The notes under the pieces were generated by a model, which did not search any database, was not told the origin of the DNA, and worked only from the letters and a program-made list of their open reading frames with translations. The position numbers and the translations under genes are program-made. Shown here in pieces: positions 14,052 to 22,371 of a stretch of DNA of 64,000 nucleotides (position 1 is the stretch's first letter; each line of letters begins with the position of its first letter). This stretch comes from VFMC01 sp040398525 (GTDB lineage Bacteria > Actinomycetota > Acidimicrobiia > Acidimicrobiales > Ilumatobacteraceae). The stretch spans positions 83,338-147,337 of the forward strand of contig JBBATY010000006.1 of the NCBI GenBank assembly GCA_040398525.1. Direction: 5' to 3'.

Positions 14052-16219
14052 ACGACGAGCAGATCGTGCGCAGCGCGTTGCGCGATGCCGGCACGCCACC
14101 GACGGACGAGTTCCGAGCCAGGCTGCGCAGCCGTCTGGAGGGCGAGCTGCGCGGTGAGGCGCTGGTCGATCCGGTGGCCGCTGGTGCGGGGCCTCGCTCG
14201 GGCGCCGGGTCGCGGCGCACGTGGTGGTGGCTCGGGTCGGCCGCGGCAGTGGTGGCCGTGCTCGCGGGTGTGGTGGTGCTCCGCTCGCCCGAGTCGCCTT
14301 CGTCGCCGTCGACCACGTTGCCGGTGGCGCCGTCGTCGTCGACGCCGGTCAGTACGGTCGGGCCGGGAACGACGCTGGCGCCACCTGTCGATCCCGTTGC
14401 TGCGGTGCTCGGCAACGCATGGGTGCTCGTCGATGCCGGTGATCGCACGATCCCGTCGCCCGTGCCCACCCTGGCTCCGCTCCCGCCGGGTACCGACGGA
14501 CTGTTCGGGGTGTTCGACGGCTGCAACAGTGGCTCGGTCGCAGGCTCGATCGACGCGGCGAGCGGCCGGATGGTCGTCACCGGCGGAGCCTTCACCGAGA
14601 TGGCCTGCCCGGGCATCGAGACGCTCACCCTGCCGACGACATCGGACCTCAGGCTGATGGACGACAACGGGCCATTGGTGGTGAACGATGCGACCGGAGA
14701 CCAGGGCCCGCTCACCTTCCGCCGCATCGATTCGTTGGGCGCGCCCGTGCAACGCGACCAACTGATCGGCGTGTGGGCCAGCGAGGGCGACCGGTTCGCC
14801 GTCACCTTCGATGCCGACGGGCAACTGCACCTGGGTGCCTGCACCCTGACGTGGGCGCTCGGCGACGACTCGGTGCTCGGCGTGAGCGGTCGGCCGGCGA
14901 CCTACGACGAGACGTGCGTGCCACGGCTGCTCGGCCCGTTGTCGGCCGAGCCGTACCGGGCACAGATCGACGACAGCGGGGTGTTGTGGCTCACCGCCGA
15001 TCCGGCGACCGTGCTGCGCCTCGAGCCCAGCGAGGTGCCGCCGGCCCCACCGCCGAGCACGCCGATCACGACGATCGTCGTGGCGCCGAGGCTGGTGCCG
15101 ATCGACCACCTCGCGCCGTGCCAGCCCGACGCCTGCCCGACGGTGGCGGTGGCCCCCGACGGCACGATCGTCAGCTACGACGACACCAGCAACACGATCG
15201 TGGTGGGCCAGCGGGGTAGTGCGCCGCCTCGGTCGGTCCCGGTCGCCGGTGCTCCGCCGGTGGTCGGCTTCCTCGTGGCGGTCGGCCCCGACGATGTGGC
15301 CTATCTGGTGGTGCAGCCGGTGGGTGTGGTCGACCCGATCGGCGACCTGATCGCGGTGCCGCTGTCGGGCGACGGCGCGGGTGCCGTCGTCGCCAGCGCG
15401 CCGGGGGTCGTCGACCTGTCGGGCGACAGTTCACTGGTCGCCACGCGCACGGGCCTGGTGCCGGTCGGCTGCTGCGGCTTCGACGCAGTCACGCCCGATC
15501 CTGCTCGCGCCCCGCTGCTCGGCTGGGTCGACCGGTCAGGTGCTTCGATCACGCTCGACGGTCCGGTTGTGTCGATGGAGCGCACCGACGAGACGGTCAG
15601 CCTGGTGAGCACGGATGCCGACGGCACACGGGCGACCTGGGCGGTGCCGGCCGACGAGGTGTTCGGGATGCAGGGGATGCCCGATGCCCGGGTGCCTGCC
15701 GACGGGAGCCTGCTCGTCACCTGGTGGAATGTCGCCGACGGTGGCCAGCGGTTGCTCCGGCTTCTGGCCGACGGTGGTGTCGAGGAGATCGTCGTGCAGC
15801 CCACCATGTCGGTGGTCGCCCTGTCGCCGTTCGGCCAGGCCGTCGTCTACGACGGGTCACGCTTCCAGCTGTGGCAGTTGCCGGCGTTCACCACCTTCAC
15901 CGATGCGACGGCCGACGTGGTCGACCGCGTCGGCCCGGGGTCGTTCGAGTCACCCGATGCGATCGTCGACCAACTGCTGCAGGCACTCATCCGTCCCACT
16001 GGGTGCGATGTCTTTCCCACGGCGACGGTGGTCGACCGAACCGATGGCCCTGGGTCGGTGGCGTTCACCGTGGCCGCTCGCTCGGGCTGTGACGACTCCG
16101 TCGGCGGCGCCGACTACCAGCTGTCGGTGGTGCAGGACGCGAATGGGTCGTGGCGTGTCGATGGTGCGCAGCGGCGCGAGCTCTGCACCCGCGGCGCCAG
16201 CGGCGACGTCTGCGTGTGA
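14048..16219 (+). CDS. Membrane-anchored sigma partner with META/HslJ-like domain (module 4)
   Basis: The 723-aa protein begins with a short helical cytoplasmic part (MNDEQIVRSALRDAGTPPTDEFRARL). One membrane helix follows (TWWWLGSAAAVVAVLAGVVVL, about residues 58-78) and then a Ser/Thr/Pro linker. At about residues 118-190 lies a META/HslJ-like domain (LGNAWVLVDAG..., FGVFDGCNSGSVAGSI, TGGAFTEMACPGIE), a fold found in heat-shock and antibiotic-resistance related envelope proteins. A second lipocalin-like repeat may follow (LIGVWASEGDRFAVTFDADGQL). The last ~350 residues look like beta-propeller-type repeats without clear motifs. Overlap with the sigma gene suggests it regulates that factor from the envelope; this is inference. 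Confidence 0.75.
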   Translation: MNDEQIVRSALRDAGTPPTDEFRARLRSRLEGELRGEALVDPVAAGAGPRSGAGSRRTWWWLGSAAAVVAVLAGVVVLRSPESPSSPSTTLPVAPSSSTPVSTVGPGTTLAPPVDPVAAVLGNAWVLVDAGDRTIPSPVPTLAPLPPGTDGLFGVFDGCNSGSVAGSIDAASGRMVVTGGAFTEMACPGIETLTLPTTSDLRLMDDNGPLVVNDATGDQGPLTFRRIDSLGAPVQRDQLIGVWASEGDRFAVTFDADGQLHLGACTLTWALGDDSVLGVSGRPATYDETCVPRLLGPLSAEPYRAQIDDSGVLWLTADPATVLRLEPSEVPPAPPPSTPITTIVVAPRLVPIDHLAPCQPDACPTVAVAPDGTIVSYDDTSNTIVVGQRGSAPPRSVPVAGAPPVVGFLVAVGPDDVAYLVVQPVGVVDPIGDLIAVPLSGDGAGAVVASAPGVVDLSGDSSLVATRTGLVPVGCCGFDAVTPDPARAPLLGWVDRSGASITLDGPVVSMERTDETVSLVSTDADGTRATWAVPADEVFGMQGMPDARVPADGSLLVTWWNVADGGQRLLRLLADGGVEEIVVQPTMSVVALSPFGQAVVYDGSRFQLWQLPAFTTFTDATADVVDRVGPGSFESPDAIVDQLLQALIRPTGCDVFPTATVVDRTDGPGSVAFTVAARSGCDDSVGGADYQLSVVQDANGSWRVDGAQRRELCTRGASGDVCV

Positions 16220-16243
16220 CCGCCGCCCCAATCCAGCCGGGGC

Positions 16244-17314
16244 TCAGTGGGTGTAGCGGCGGCGGGCGGCGAGCGCGACGTACACCAGGCCCACCAGCAC
16301 CGGCACCTCGATGAGCGGGCCGACCACACCGGCCAGGGCCTGGCCGCTGGTCACGCCGAACACGCCGATGGCGACGGCAATGGCCAGCTCGAAGTTGTTG
16401 CCGGCCGCGGTGAACGCCACCGAGGTGTTGCGCTCGTAGGGCAGGCCGATGCGCCGGCCCACCCAGAACGACCCGAACCACATGATCGTGAAGTAGGCGA
16501 GCAGCGGCACGGCGATGCGCGCGACGTCCCACGGCTGGTCGATGATCCGTTCGCCCTGCAGGGCGAACAGGATGACGATCGTGAACAGCAACCCGTAGAG
16601 CGCGACGGGGCCGATGCGCGGCAGGAACCGCTGCTCGTACCACTCGGTGCCCTTGGCCCGTTCGCCGATGAGGCGGGTGAGGAACCCGGCGACGAGGGGG
16701 ATGCCGAGGAAGATCAGCACGCTCTTCGCGATCTGCCACATCGTGATGTCGATGCCCTCGCTGTCGAGGCCCAGCCAGCCGGGCAGCACCTCGAGGTAGA
16801 ACCAGCCGAGCACCGAGAACGCCACGATCTGGAACAGCGAGTTGAGCGCCACCAGCACGGCGGCCAACTCGCGGTCGCCGCAGGCCAGGTCGTTCCAGAT
16901 GAGCACCATCGCGATGCAGCGGGCCAGGCCGACGATGATCAGCCCGGTGCGGTACTCGGGCAGGTCGGCGAGCAGCAGCCAGGCCAGGGTGAACATCAGC
17001 GCCGGGCCGATGATCCAGTTGAGCACGAGCGACAGCACGAGGGTGCGGCGGTCGTCGACCACGCGGCCGATGCGCGTGTAGCGCACCTTGGCGAGCACCG
17101 GGTACATCATCAGCAGCAGGCCGAGGGCGATCGGCAGGCTGACGGTGTCGATCTTCACTGCGTCGAGGGCGTCGTCGAGGCCGGTGAACATCTGGCCGAG
17201 CAGCAGCCCGGCCGCCATGGCGAGTCCGATCCACACCGGCAGCAGCCGGTCGAGTGTCGACAGCCGGGCGGTGGGGTCGGCCTGCTCGGTGGCAGGAGTG
17301 GCGGTGTCGGTCAC
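16244..17314 (-). CDS. acr3: ACR3-family arsenite efflux permease
   Basis: The 356-aa protein has ten predicted membrane segments and the ACR3 signature: GLARCIAMVLIWNDLACGD with the conserved Cys133, and AAGNNFELAIAVAIGVFG with the conserved Glu309. ACR3 carriers expel As(III) using the proton gradient. The GTG start overlaps the TauD-like gene by four bases, and the order arsI-tauD-acr3 forms one operon running left from a shared ArsR-controlled region. About 25 polar residues precede the first membrane helix. Confidence 0.93.
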   Translation of the reverse strand: MTDTATPATEQADPTARLSTLDRLLPVWIGLAMAAGLLLGQMFTGLDDALDAVKIDTVSLPIALGLLLMMYPVLAKVRYTRIGRVVDDRRTLVLSLVLNWIIGPALMFTLAWLLLADLPEYRTGLIIVGLARCIAMVLIWNDLACGDRELAAVLVALNSLFQIVAFSVLGWFYLEVLPGWLGLDSEGIDITMWQIAKSVLIFLGIPLVAGFLTRLIGERAKGTEWYEQRFLPRIGPVALYGLLFTIVILFALQGERIIDQPWDVARIAVPLLAYFTIMWFGSFWVGRRIGLPYERNTSVAFTAAGNNFELAIAVAIGVFGVTSGQALAGVVGPLIEVPVLVGLVYVALAARRRYTH

Positions 17315-18372
17315 GCGGTCCTCTCGGTGCGCCCGGTGGGCGCGGCGGGTGCGGCGGGTGCGGCCGGGCCGGGTCGGGCGACGCCGCCGCGCAGGCCGTC
17401 GTCGACGCTGGCGAAGCGGTGCGCGGCCAGCCACAGGCGCAGCAGGTGGCGACGCCGTTCGGGCTCGGGGTGGTCGTCGTAGGCCTCGCGGGCGTGGAGG
17501 ATCCGGCCGTTGTTGACGAACTGGACGTCGCCACGCTCGAACTCCATCTGCAGGTGGAAGGTCGGGTCGTTGGCGAGCGCCTCGAGGGCTTCCATCGCCT
17601 CGAGCTGGGTGGCGGTGAGGCGTGGTGCGTCGGCGTGCTGCTGGCTGTCGCGCAGGTACCAGCCGACGTAGAACAGCCGGGGTGCGCCGTCGATCTCGCT
17701 GAGTGGAGCGAGCGAGAACCACGGTGCCTGGCCGTCGGGCACGTCGCCCTGGCGGTCCCAGGGCATGGGCACGGCGAGCGCGTCGAGCAGCTCGGGCCGA
17801 GTGGTGGCGAGCGCGTCGAGCAGCGCCCAGCTGGAGGCGAGCTTGCTCTCGCCGCCACTGCGGGCCGTGTGCAGGCAGAGCAGGCCGATGATGTCGGCGG
17901 CGTCGGTGTGGAAGTCCTGGCGCAGGTTGGTGCGGTAGCGGCGCACCGGCCCGGCGTCGGCCGGGAGGCGCTCGTCGCGGATGTGGGTGAGCAGGTCGCC
18001 GTGGCGGTTCTGGCCGATCGGTGTGCCGAGGTGGGCACCGAGGCCGACGTAGGCCACTTCCGTGGCGTGCTCGCCGATGGCGTCGAGCTCGTCGACGGGG
18101 AAGCCGCGCACCAGCAGGAAGCCCCGTCCGTGCTCGAGCAGGTCGCTCCAGGCCGCGATGTCGTCGGCGAGCTCGTCGAGCGCGAGCGTGTCGCGACCCG
18201 CCGTCGACGGGTTCGCCCCGGCGGCGACTGCGGCCCGGGTGGCGTCGACGATCGCGGCGCGTTGGCGCTCGGTGAGCTCGATGCACCACGAGCGGTCGGC
18301 GCGCACATCGGCGCTGCGCCAGACGGCGCGACCGTGCGGCACATGCCAGCGGCTGGTGGCGGTGGCCGTCAT
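17311..18372 (-). CDS. TauD/TfdA-family Fe(II)/2-oxoglutarate dioxygenase inside the ars operon
   Basis: The 353-aa protein has the facial triad expected of the family: HTD at residues 155-157 (RQDFHTDAADIIGLLCL) and distal His293 (NNGRILHAREAYDD), with a following arginine-rich segment (RRRHLLRLWLA) for 2-oxoglutarate binding. These enzymes hydroxylate small molecules such as taurine, betaines or aminophosphonates. It lies between arsI (gap of 4 bases) and acr3 (4-base overlap), so it is certainly co-transcribed with them. A role on an organoarsenical is my inference. Its C-terminal tail is Pro/Ala-rich (PAAPAAPAAP). Confidence 0.85.
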   Translation of the reverse strand: MTATATSRWHVPHGRAVWRSADVRADRSWCIELTERQRAAIVDATRAAVAAGANPSTAGRDTLALDELADDIAAWSDLLEHGRGFLLVRGFPVDELDAIGEHATEVAYVGLGAHLGTPIGQNRHGDLLTHIRDERLPADAGPVRRYRTNLRQDFHTDAADIIGLLCLHTARSGGESKLASSWALLDALATTRPELLDALAVPMPWDRQGDVPDGQAPWFSLAPLSEIDGAPRLFYVGWYLRDSQQHADAPRLTATQLEAMEALEALANDPTFHLQMEFERGDVQFVNNGRILHAREAYDDHPEPERRRHLLRLWLAAHRFASVDDGLRGGVARPGPAAPAAPAAPTGRTERTA

Positions 18373-18376
18373 CGGC

Positions 18377-18949
18377 TCAGCAGCAGGTGGACGGGTTGCT
18401 GCCGAACGACACCGGGGTGGCCACGGTGGCAGGCGCGCAGCAGGCGGCCGTGTCGGCGGCAGCGGCTACCTCGGGTGCCAGGGCCGTGGGTGCTGCGGGG
18501 ACACCCATGCCGTCGGGGGTGCAGCACGCCGCGTCGGTCGACGAGTCCGACGTGTCGCCGGCTGCGGGAACGGGGTGCATGACGGGTGCGTCGGCGAGCA
18601 CGGTGTAGATCTCCCACGGCTCACCGTTGGGCCCATGCACCCACACCTTGTCCTGCACGGCGTAACAGCAGGTGGTCTGCTCCTCGACGAGGGTGGCCAG
18701 GCCGTCGGCCTGGAGGCGGGTGATGGCCGTGCCCACCTCGTCGGTCGACTCGACCTCGACGCCGAGGTGGTTGAGGCTGCCGCCCTCGCCGGGGTTCGCG
18801 ATGAGCACGAGCTTCAGCGGCGGGTCGGCGATGGCGAAGTTGGCGTAGCCCTCGCGCACCTTGGCCGGGCCGGTGCCGAACAGTTTGCTGTAGAAGTCGA
18901 TCGCGGCGTCGATGTCGTCGACGTTGATGGCCAGTTGCACTCGTGACAT
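18377..18949 (-). CDS. arsI: ArsI/CadI-type C-As lyase (VOC superfamily) with Cys-pair tail
   Basis: The 190-aa protein has a VOC fold with the metal ligands of ArsI at Gln5 (SRVQLAINV), His61 (LNHLGVEVES) and Glu113 (PWEIYTVL). It also has the vicinal cysteines Cys94-Cys95 (TTCCYAVQDKVWV) that hold trivalent organoarsenicals. ArsI uses Fe(II) and O2 to split methyl- or aryl-arsenic bonds, releasing As(III) for efflux by ACR3. Unlike the usual ~150-aa proteins it has a roughly 60-residue tail with three more Cys pairs (AACCTP, AACCAP, STCC). I chose ATG 18949; an extension to 19033 would run over the operator. Confidence 0.88.
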   Translation of the reverse strand: MSRVQLAINVDDIDAAIDFYSKLFGTGPAKVREGYANFAIADPPLKLVLIANPGEGGSLNHLGVEVESTDEVGTAITRLQADGLATLVEEQTTCCYAVQDKVWVHGPNGEPWEIYTVLADAPVMHPVPAAGDTSDSSTDAACCTPDGMGVPAAPTALAPEVAAAADTAACCAPATVATPVSFGSNPSTCC

Positions 18950-18968
18950 GGCCCCTCCTCGAGGGTAG

Positions 18969-19018
18969 ATTGACGTTCGTCGATACAGGAGCCTAGCACT
19001 GCATCGATGATCGTCAAT
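18969..19018. promoter_or_regulatory. Two ArsR-type operator dyads between arsI and arsR
   Basis: ATTGACGTTCGTCGAT (18969-18984) is a near-perfect dyad. An inverted related copy, ATCGATGATCGTCAAT (19003-19018), lies 34 bases on, centre to centre. They sit in the divergent gap between arsI and arsR, so one regulator could control both directions. Binding by the adjacent ArsR is inferred. Confidence 0.65.
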
Positions 19019-19031
19019 GCAGGAGACCGTC

Positions 19032-19391
19032 ATGGCGCCACGAACTTCGCGATCCGCACCGGCCGGCGCATCCGCGCCCGGCGTGGCGTGCTGCGCACCG
19101 GTCGGCAGCGCAGCGTTCGACGAGTCGGCCGCAGCCGAGCTGGCCGGTGGGTTTCAGGCGCTGGCCGACCCGGTGCGTTTGCACCTGCTGTCGCTCATCG
19201 CCGCTGCAGGTGCGCCCGGCGTGTGCGTCTGCGATCTGGTCGGCCCGTCGGGTCGTTCGCAGCCGACGGTCAGCCACCACCTGCGCATCCTGCGCGACGC
19301 TGGCTTGGTGATCAGCGAGCGTCGTGGCACCTGGGCCTGGTACACCGTGGTGCCCGACCGCATCGCCGCCCTGCGCTCCGCCCTCGCCTGA
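19032..19391 (+). CDS. arsR: ArsR/SmtB-family arsenic-responsive repressor
   Basis: The 119-aa winged-helix protein shows the dimer/DNA-binding core (FQALADPVRLHLLSLI, SQPTVSHHLRILRDAGLVISERRGTWAWYTV). It has the classical metalloid motif VCVCDL with Cys65 and Cys67 at the start of helix alpha3, plus an N-terminal Cys pair (VACCAP, residues 20-21). As(III) binding would release it from the operators just upstream. ATG 19032 follows AGGAG by 6 bases; the ATG at 19017 overlaps the operator and is less likely. It is convergent with arsJ. Confidence 0.92.
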   Translation: MAPRTSRSAPAGASAPGVACCAPVGSAAFDESAAAELAGGFQALADPVRLHLLSLIAAAGAPGVCVCDLVGPSGRSQPTVSHHLRILRDAGLVISERRGTWAWYTVVPDRIAALRSALA

Positions 19392-19412
19392 CGACCGCGG
19401 CGCCCGTGGGGG

Positions 19413-20645
19413 TCAGTCGCCGCCGTCGACCTGGGCGAGCGACACCTGCACGTCGTCGGGCAGCGGCGGCAGGCGCAGTGCCAGCAGCCAGGTGAGCACG
19501 ACGAACACCGTCGAGCCCCACAGCGCGGCGGCCAGGTCGCCCCACAGGTAGAGCACACCCGACAGCAGCGTGCCCACCAAGCGGCCGGCGGCATTTGCCG
19601 AGTAGTAGAAGCCGACGTCGAGGGCCACCTCGTCGTCATCGGCGTAGGCCAGCACGAGGAACGAGTGCAGTGCCGAGTTCATCGCGAACACCACACCGAA
19701 CACGATCAGCCCGCCCACGATGGCGACGGTGACGGCCACGTCGAGGGCCACCAGCACGGCGATGGCGGCCGACACCGCGGCCAGCACCAACGCCCACTGC
19801 TGTGTGGCACGCACCTCGTCGACCTCGCGCCCACCGCGGGCGAGCAGCCGAGGGGCCGACGACTGCACGATGCCGTAGCCGATCACCCATGCCGCCAGGA
19901 ATCCGCCCACACCCTCGTGCGACCAGCCGAGTTGATCGGCGAGGAACACCGGCAGGGCGACGACGAACCAGATGTCGCGCGATCCGAACAGGAAGAAGCG
20001 GGCGGCCGACAGCCGGTTGATCGCCGTCGACTTCGACAGCACCGAGCGCAGCGGCGGCTTGCGCTTGCTCTTGCCGATGTCCTCGTTCAAGAACACGAGC
20101 AACGCGACGACCACCACCACCAACGCCCCGGCCATGGCCCACAGCGCGCCGTCGTAGCCGAGCCACCCCAGCAGGGCGGCGCCGAGGAAGAAGCCGACGC
20201 CTTTCAGCGCGTTCTTCGACCCGGTGAGGATGGCGACGAGGCGGAACAGCGACCCGTCACCGGCCACGGTCTTCACCGCGCTCTTCGAGCTCATCTTGGT
20301 GAGGTCCTTGGCGATGCCCGACAGCGCCTGCATCGCCATCACGAACGTCACCGACAGCCAGCGCTGCCAACTGGGCGACTCGAGGGTGAGTGCGGCCAGG
20401 GCGACGATCTGCAGCCCGAGGCCGGCGACGAGGGTGCGGTTCAGGCCGCGGCGCGACCCCACCCAGCCGCCCAGCAGGTTGGTGAGGATGCCCATGAACT
20501 CGTACGCGAGGAACAAGAAGGCGATGGCGACGGGCGAGTAGCCGAGCTCGTTGAAGTGCAGCAGCACGAGCATCCGCAGCGCGCCATCGGTGAGGGTGAA
20601 GGCCCAGTAGCCCGCAGTGACGAGCGCGTAGTTGCGCAGTTGCAC
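19413..20645 (-). CDS. arsJ: ArsJ, MFS exporter of 1-arseno-3-phosphoglycerate
   Basis: The 410-aa MFS protein begins LRNYALVTAGYWAFTLTDGALRMLVLLHFNELGYSP, the typical ArsJ N-terminus, and has 12 predicted membrane segments, including the loop GIAKDLTKMSSKSAVKT. ArsJ exports the unstable arseno-ester made by a dedicated GAPDH; outside the cell it breaks down to arsenate, so the pair acts as an As(V) efflux route. The GAPDH gene lies directly upstream with one base between, which makes the assignment firm. No export of phosphate esters in general is implied. Confidence 0.92.
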   Translation of the reverse strand: MQLRNYALVTAGYWAFTLTDGALRMLVLLHFNELGYSPVAIAFLFLAYEFMGILTNLLGGWVGSRRGLNRTLVAGLGLQIVALAALTLESPSWQRWLSVTFVMAMQALSGIAKDLTKMSSKSAVKTVAGDGSLFRLVAILTGSKNALKGVGFFLGAALLGWLGYDGALWAMAGALVVVVVALLVFLNEDIGKSKRKPPLRSVLSKSTAINRLSAARFFLFGSRDIWFVVALPVFLADQLGWSHEGVGGFLAAWVIGYGIVQSSAPRLLARGGREVDEVRATQQWALVLAAVSAAIAVLVALDVAVTVAIVGGLIVFGVVFAMNSALHSFLVLAYADDDEVALDVGFYYSANAAGRLVGTLLSGVLYLWGDLAAALWGSTVFVVLTWLLALRLPPLPDDVQVSLAQVDGGD

Positions 20646-20646
20646 G

Positions 20647-21675
20647 TCAGTCCGCCTGCAGCGAGGCGCCCACGAGCGCGGCGAGCTCGGCCATGCGGTG
20701 CACGTAGCCGGTCTCGTTGTCGTACCAGACGAGCACCTTCACCATCCGGCCGTCGATCACCATCGTCGAGGGCCCGTCGACGATGCCCGAGCGTGGGTCG
20801 TTCACGAAGTCGGCCGACACGAGCGGCCGGTCCTCGAAGCCGAGGATGCCGTGCAGCTCGCCGTCGGCCGCTGTGCGCAGCAGGCCGTTCACCTCGTCGA
20901 CGGTGACGTCGCGGTCCATCGTGAACACGCAGTCGGTGAGCGAGGCGTTCAGCAGCGGCACGCGCACGGCGATGCCGTTCAGTCGGCCGGCCAGCTCCGG
21001 ATAGATGAGCGTGATCGCCGTGGCCGACCCGGTGGAGGTGGGGATCAGCGAGTTGAGTGCCGAGCGGGCGCGGCGCAGGTCCTTGTGCGGCTTGTCGACG
21101 ATGACCTGGGTGTTGGTGACATCGTGGATGGTGGTGATCGCGCCGCGCTCGATGCCGATCTGCTCGTGGAGCACCTTCACCACCGGGGCGAGGCAGTTGG
21201 TGGTGCACGACGCTGCGGTGACGACGTGGTGGGTGGCAGGGTCGTAGAGGTGGTCGTTGCAGCCCATCACCACGTTCAGCACGCCGGGGCTCTTCACCGG
21301 GCAGGCCACCACCACCTTGCGCACGCCGTGGTCGAAGTGGGGGGCGATCGCCTCGGCGGTCTTCCACTTCCCGGTGGCCTCGATGACGAGGTCGACGCCG
21401 GCCGCGTCCCAGCGGATGTCGCCCGGTGCGGCCACCTGGCTGAAGCCGACGGGGCGGCCGTCGATCAGCAGCCGGTCGTCGTCGTGGGCGACGCTGCCGG
21501 GGTAGCGGCCGTGGACGGTGTCGAACTCGAGCAGGTGGGCGGCGGCGGCGAGGTCGCCAGCGGTCTCGTTGACGTGGACCAGCTCGAGGCCGGGATGGTG
21601 CCGCAGGGCGCGCACCACGAGGCGACCCATGCGGCCGAAGCCGTTGATGCCGATGCGGATGGTTGTCGCGGTCAT
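20647..21675 (-). CDS. ars-associated glyceraldehyde-3-phosphate dehydrogenase
   Basis: The 342-aa protein has the NAD-binding GINGFGRMGRLV (9-20), the catalytic SCTTNC with Cys157, and the conserved WYDNETGY motif near the C-terminus. Together with ArsJ, ars-type GAPDH couples glyceraldehyde-3-phosphate oxidation to arsenate instead of phosphate. It sits between the ArsR-ArsC fusion (4-base ATGA overlap) and arsJ. A role in general glycolysis cannot be excluded, but the placement makes arsenate the likely substrate. Confidence 0.9.
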   Translation of the reverse strand: MTATTIRIGINGFGRMGRLVVRALRHHPGLELVHVNETAGDLAAAAHLLEFDTVHGRYPGSVAHDDDRLLIDGRPVGFSQVAAPGDIRWDAAGVDLVIEATGKWKTAEAIAPHFDHGVRKVVVACPVKSPGVLNVVMGCNDHLYDPATHHVVTAASCTTNCLAPVVKVLHEQIGIERGAITTIHDVTNTQVIVDKPHKDLRRARSALNSLIPTSTGSATAITLIYPELAGRLNGIAVRVPLLNASLTDCVFTMDRDVTVDEVNGLLRTAADGELHGILGFEDRPLVSADFVNDPRSGIVDGPSTMVIDGRMVKVLVWYDNETGYVHRMAELAALVGASLQAD

Positions 21676-22349
21676 GGACGGGTCCCTTCGTCGGGGAGGA
21701 GGCGGGTGATGCGGGCGTCGAGCTCGGCCACCACGGCGTCGAAGGCGGCGGCGGTGCCGTTGGCGACCGGGTCGGGGATCGACCAGTGCCACCAGTGCGG
21801 CGCCGGCTCGAGCTCTTCGTGCACCAGGTCGCACACGGTGACGACCTGGGCGCTACGCGGGATGCGGCCGACGAGGGTGGGCGCGGCGCCGTCGAGGTCG
21901 AGCCCGGCGCGCCTGGCCGCGGCGACCGCGCTGCGGTGGACTCGTTCGGCAGGGCGGGTGCCGGCCGATGTGGCCGGTCGCCCGGTGCGGGCCGCCCACA
22001 GTGCGGCGGCGAGCTGCGAGCGGGCGGAGTTGTGCGTGCAGAGGAACACCATCGGGCCGCGTGGCCGGGCGTGAGGCAGGCGCAGGTCGGTGAGGCTCCG
22101 TCGCTGCAGCGCGACGTAGCGACGGCGGCCGTCCCCCGACGAGGGCGTGCGTTCGATCAGACCGACGTCGCTCAGCACGTCGAGGTGGTGGGCGAGCAGG
22201 TTGGTGCCAATGCCCAGCCGCTGGGCGAGCTCGCCGGGTGAGCGGTCGCTGGCGACGAGGTCGTCGACGATCGCGAGGCGGATCGGGTCGCCGAGCGCCG
22301 CGTGGCGCGCGGCGCGCAACCCGAGGTCACTGCTGCAATCACTCAACAC
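21672..22349 (-). CDS. ArsR-ArsC fusion: repressor domain joined to LMW-PTP-type arsenate reductase
   Basis: Residues about 10-85 form an ArsR-type winged helix (AARHAALGDPIRLAIVDDLV, LGIGTNLLAHHLDVLSDVGLIERTPSS, GRRRYVAL). Residues about 98-225 form a low-molecular-weight phosphatase-like reductase with the P-loop CTHNSARS (CX5R, Cys104 and Arg110). The P-loop resembles the mycothiol-linked actinobacterial ArsC group more than the thioredoxin-linked ArsC, but the reductant is not proven here. Start choice is uncertain: GTG 22349 is used here and TTG 22361 is in frame. A perfect dyad covers the start, suggesting autoregulation and a very short leader. The gene heads the gapdh-arsJ operon. Confidence 0.85.
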   Translation of the reverse strand: MLSDCSSDLGLRAARHAALGDPIRLAIVDDLVASDRSPGELAQRLGIGTNLLAHHLDVLSDVGLIERTPSSGDGRRRYVALQRRSLTDLRLPHARPRGPMVFLCTHNSARSQLAAALWAARTGRPATSAGTRPAERVHRSAVAAARRAGLDLDGAAPTLVGRIPRSAQVVTVCDLVHEELEPAPHWWHWSIPDPVANGTAAAFDAVVAELDARITRLLPDEGTRP

Positions 22350-22358
22350 ATGTTGAGT
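22341..22358. promoter_or_regulatory. Palindromic operator over the arsRC start
   Basis: ACTCAAC-ACAT-GTTGAGT is a perfect 7-bp dyad with a 4-base centre. It overlaps the candidate start codons of the ArsR-ArsC fusion. Its sequence differs from the ATTGACG-type operators beside arsR, so two regulators with different sites may act in this island. Confidence 0.55.
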
Positions 22359-22371
22359 CAATCACAGCGAC

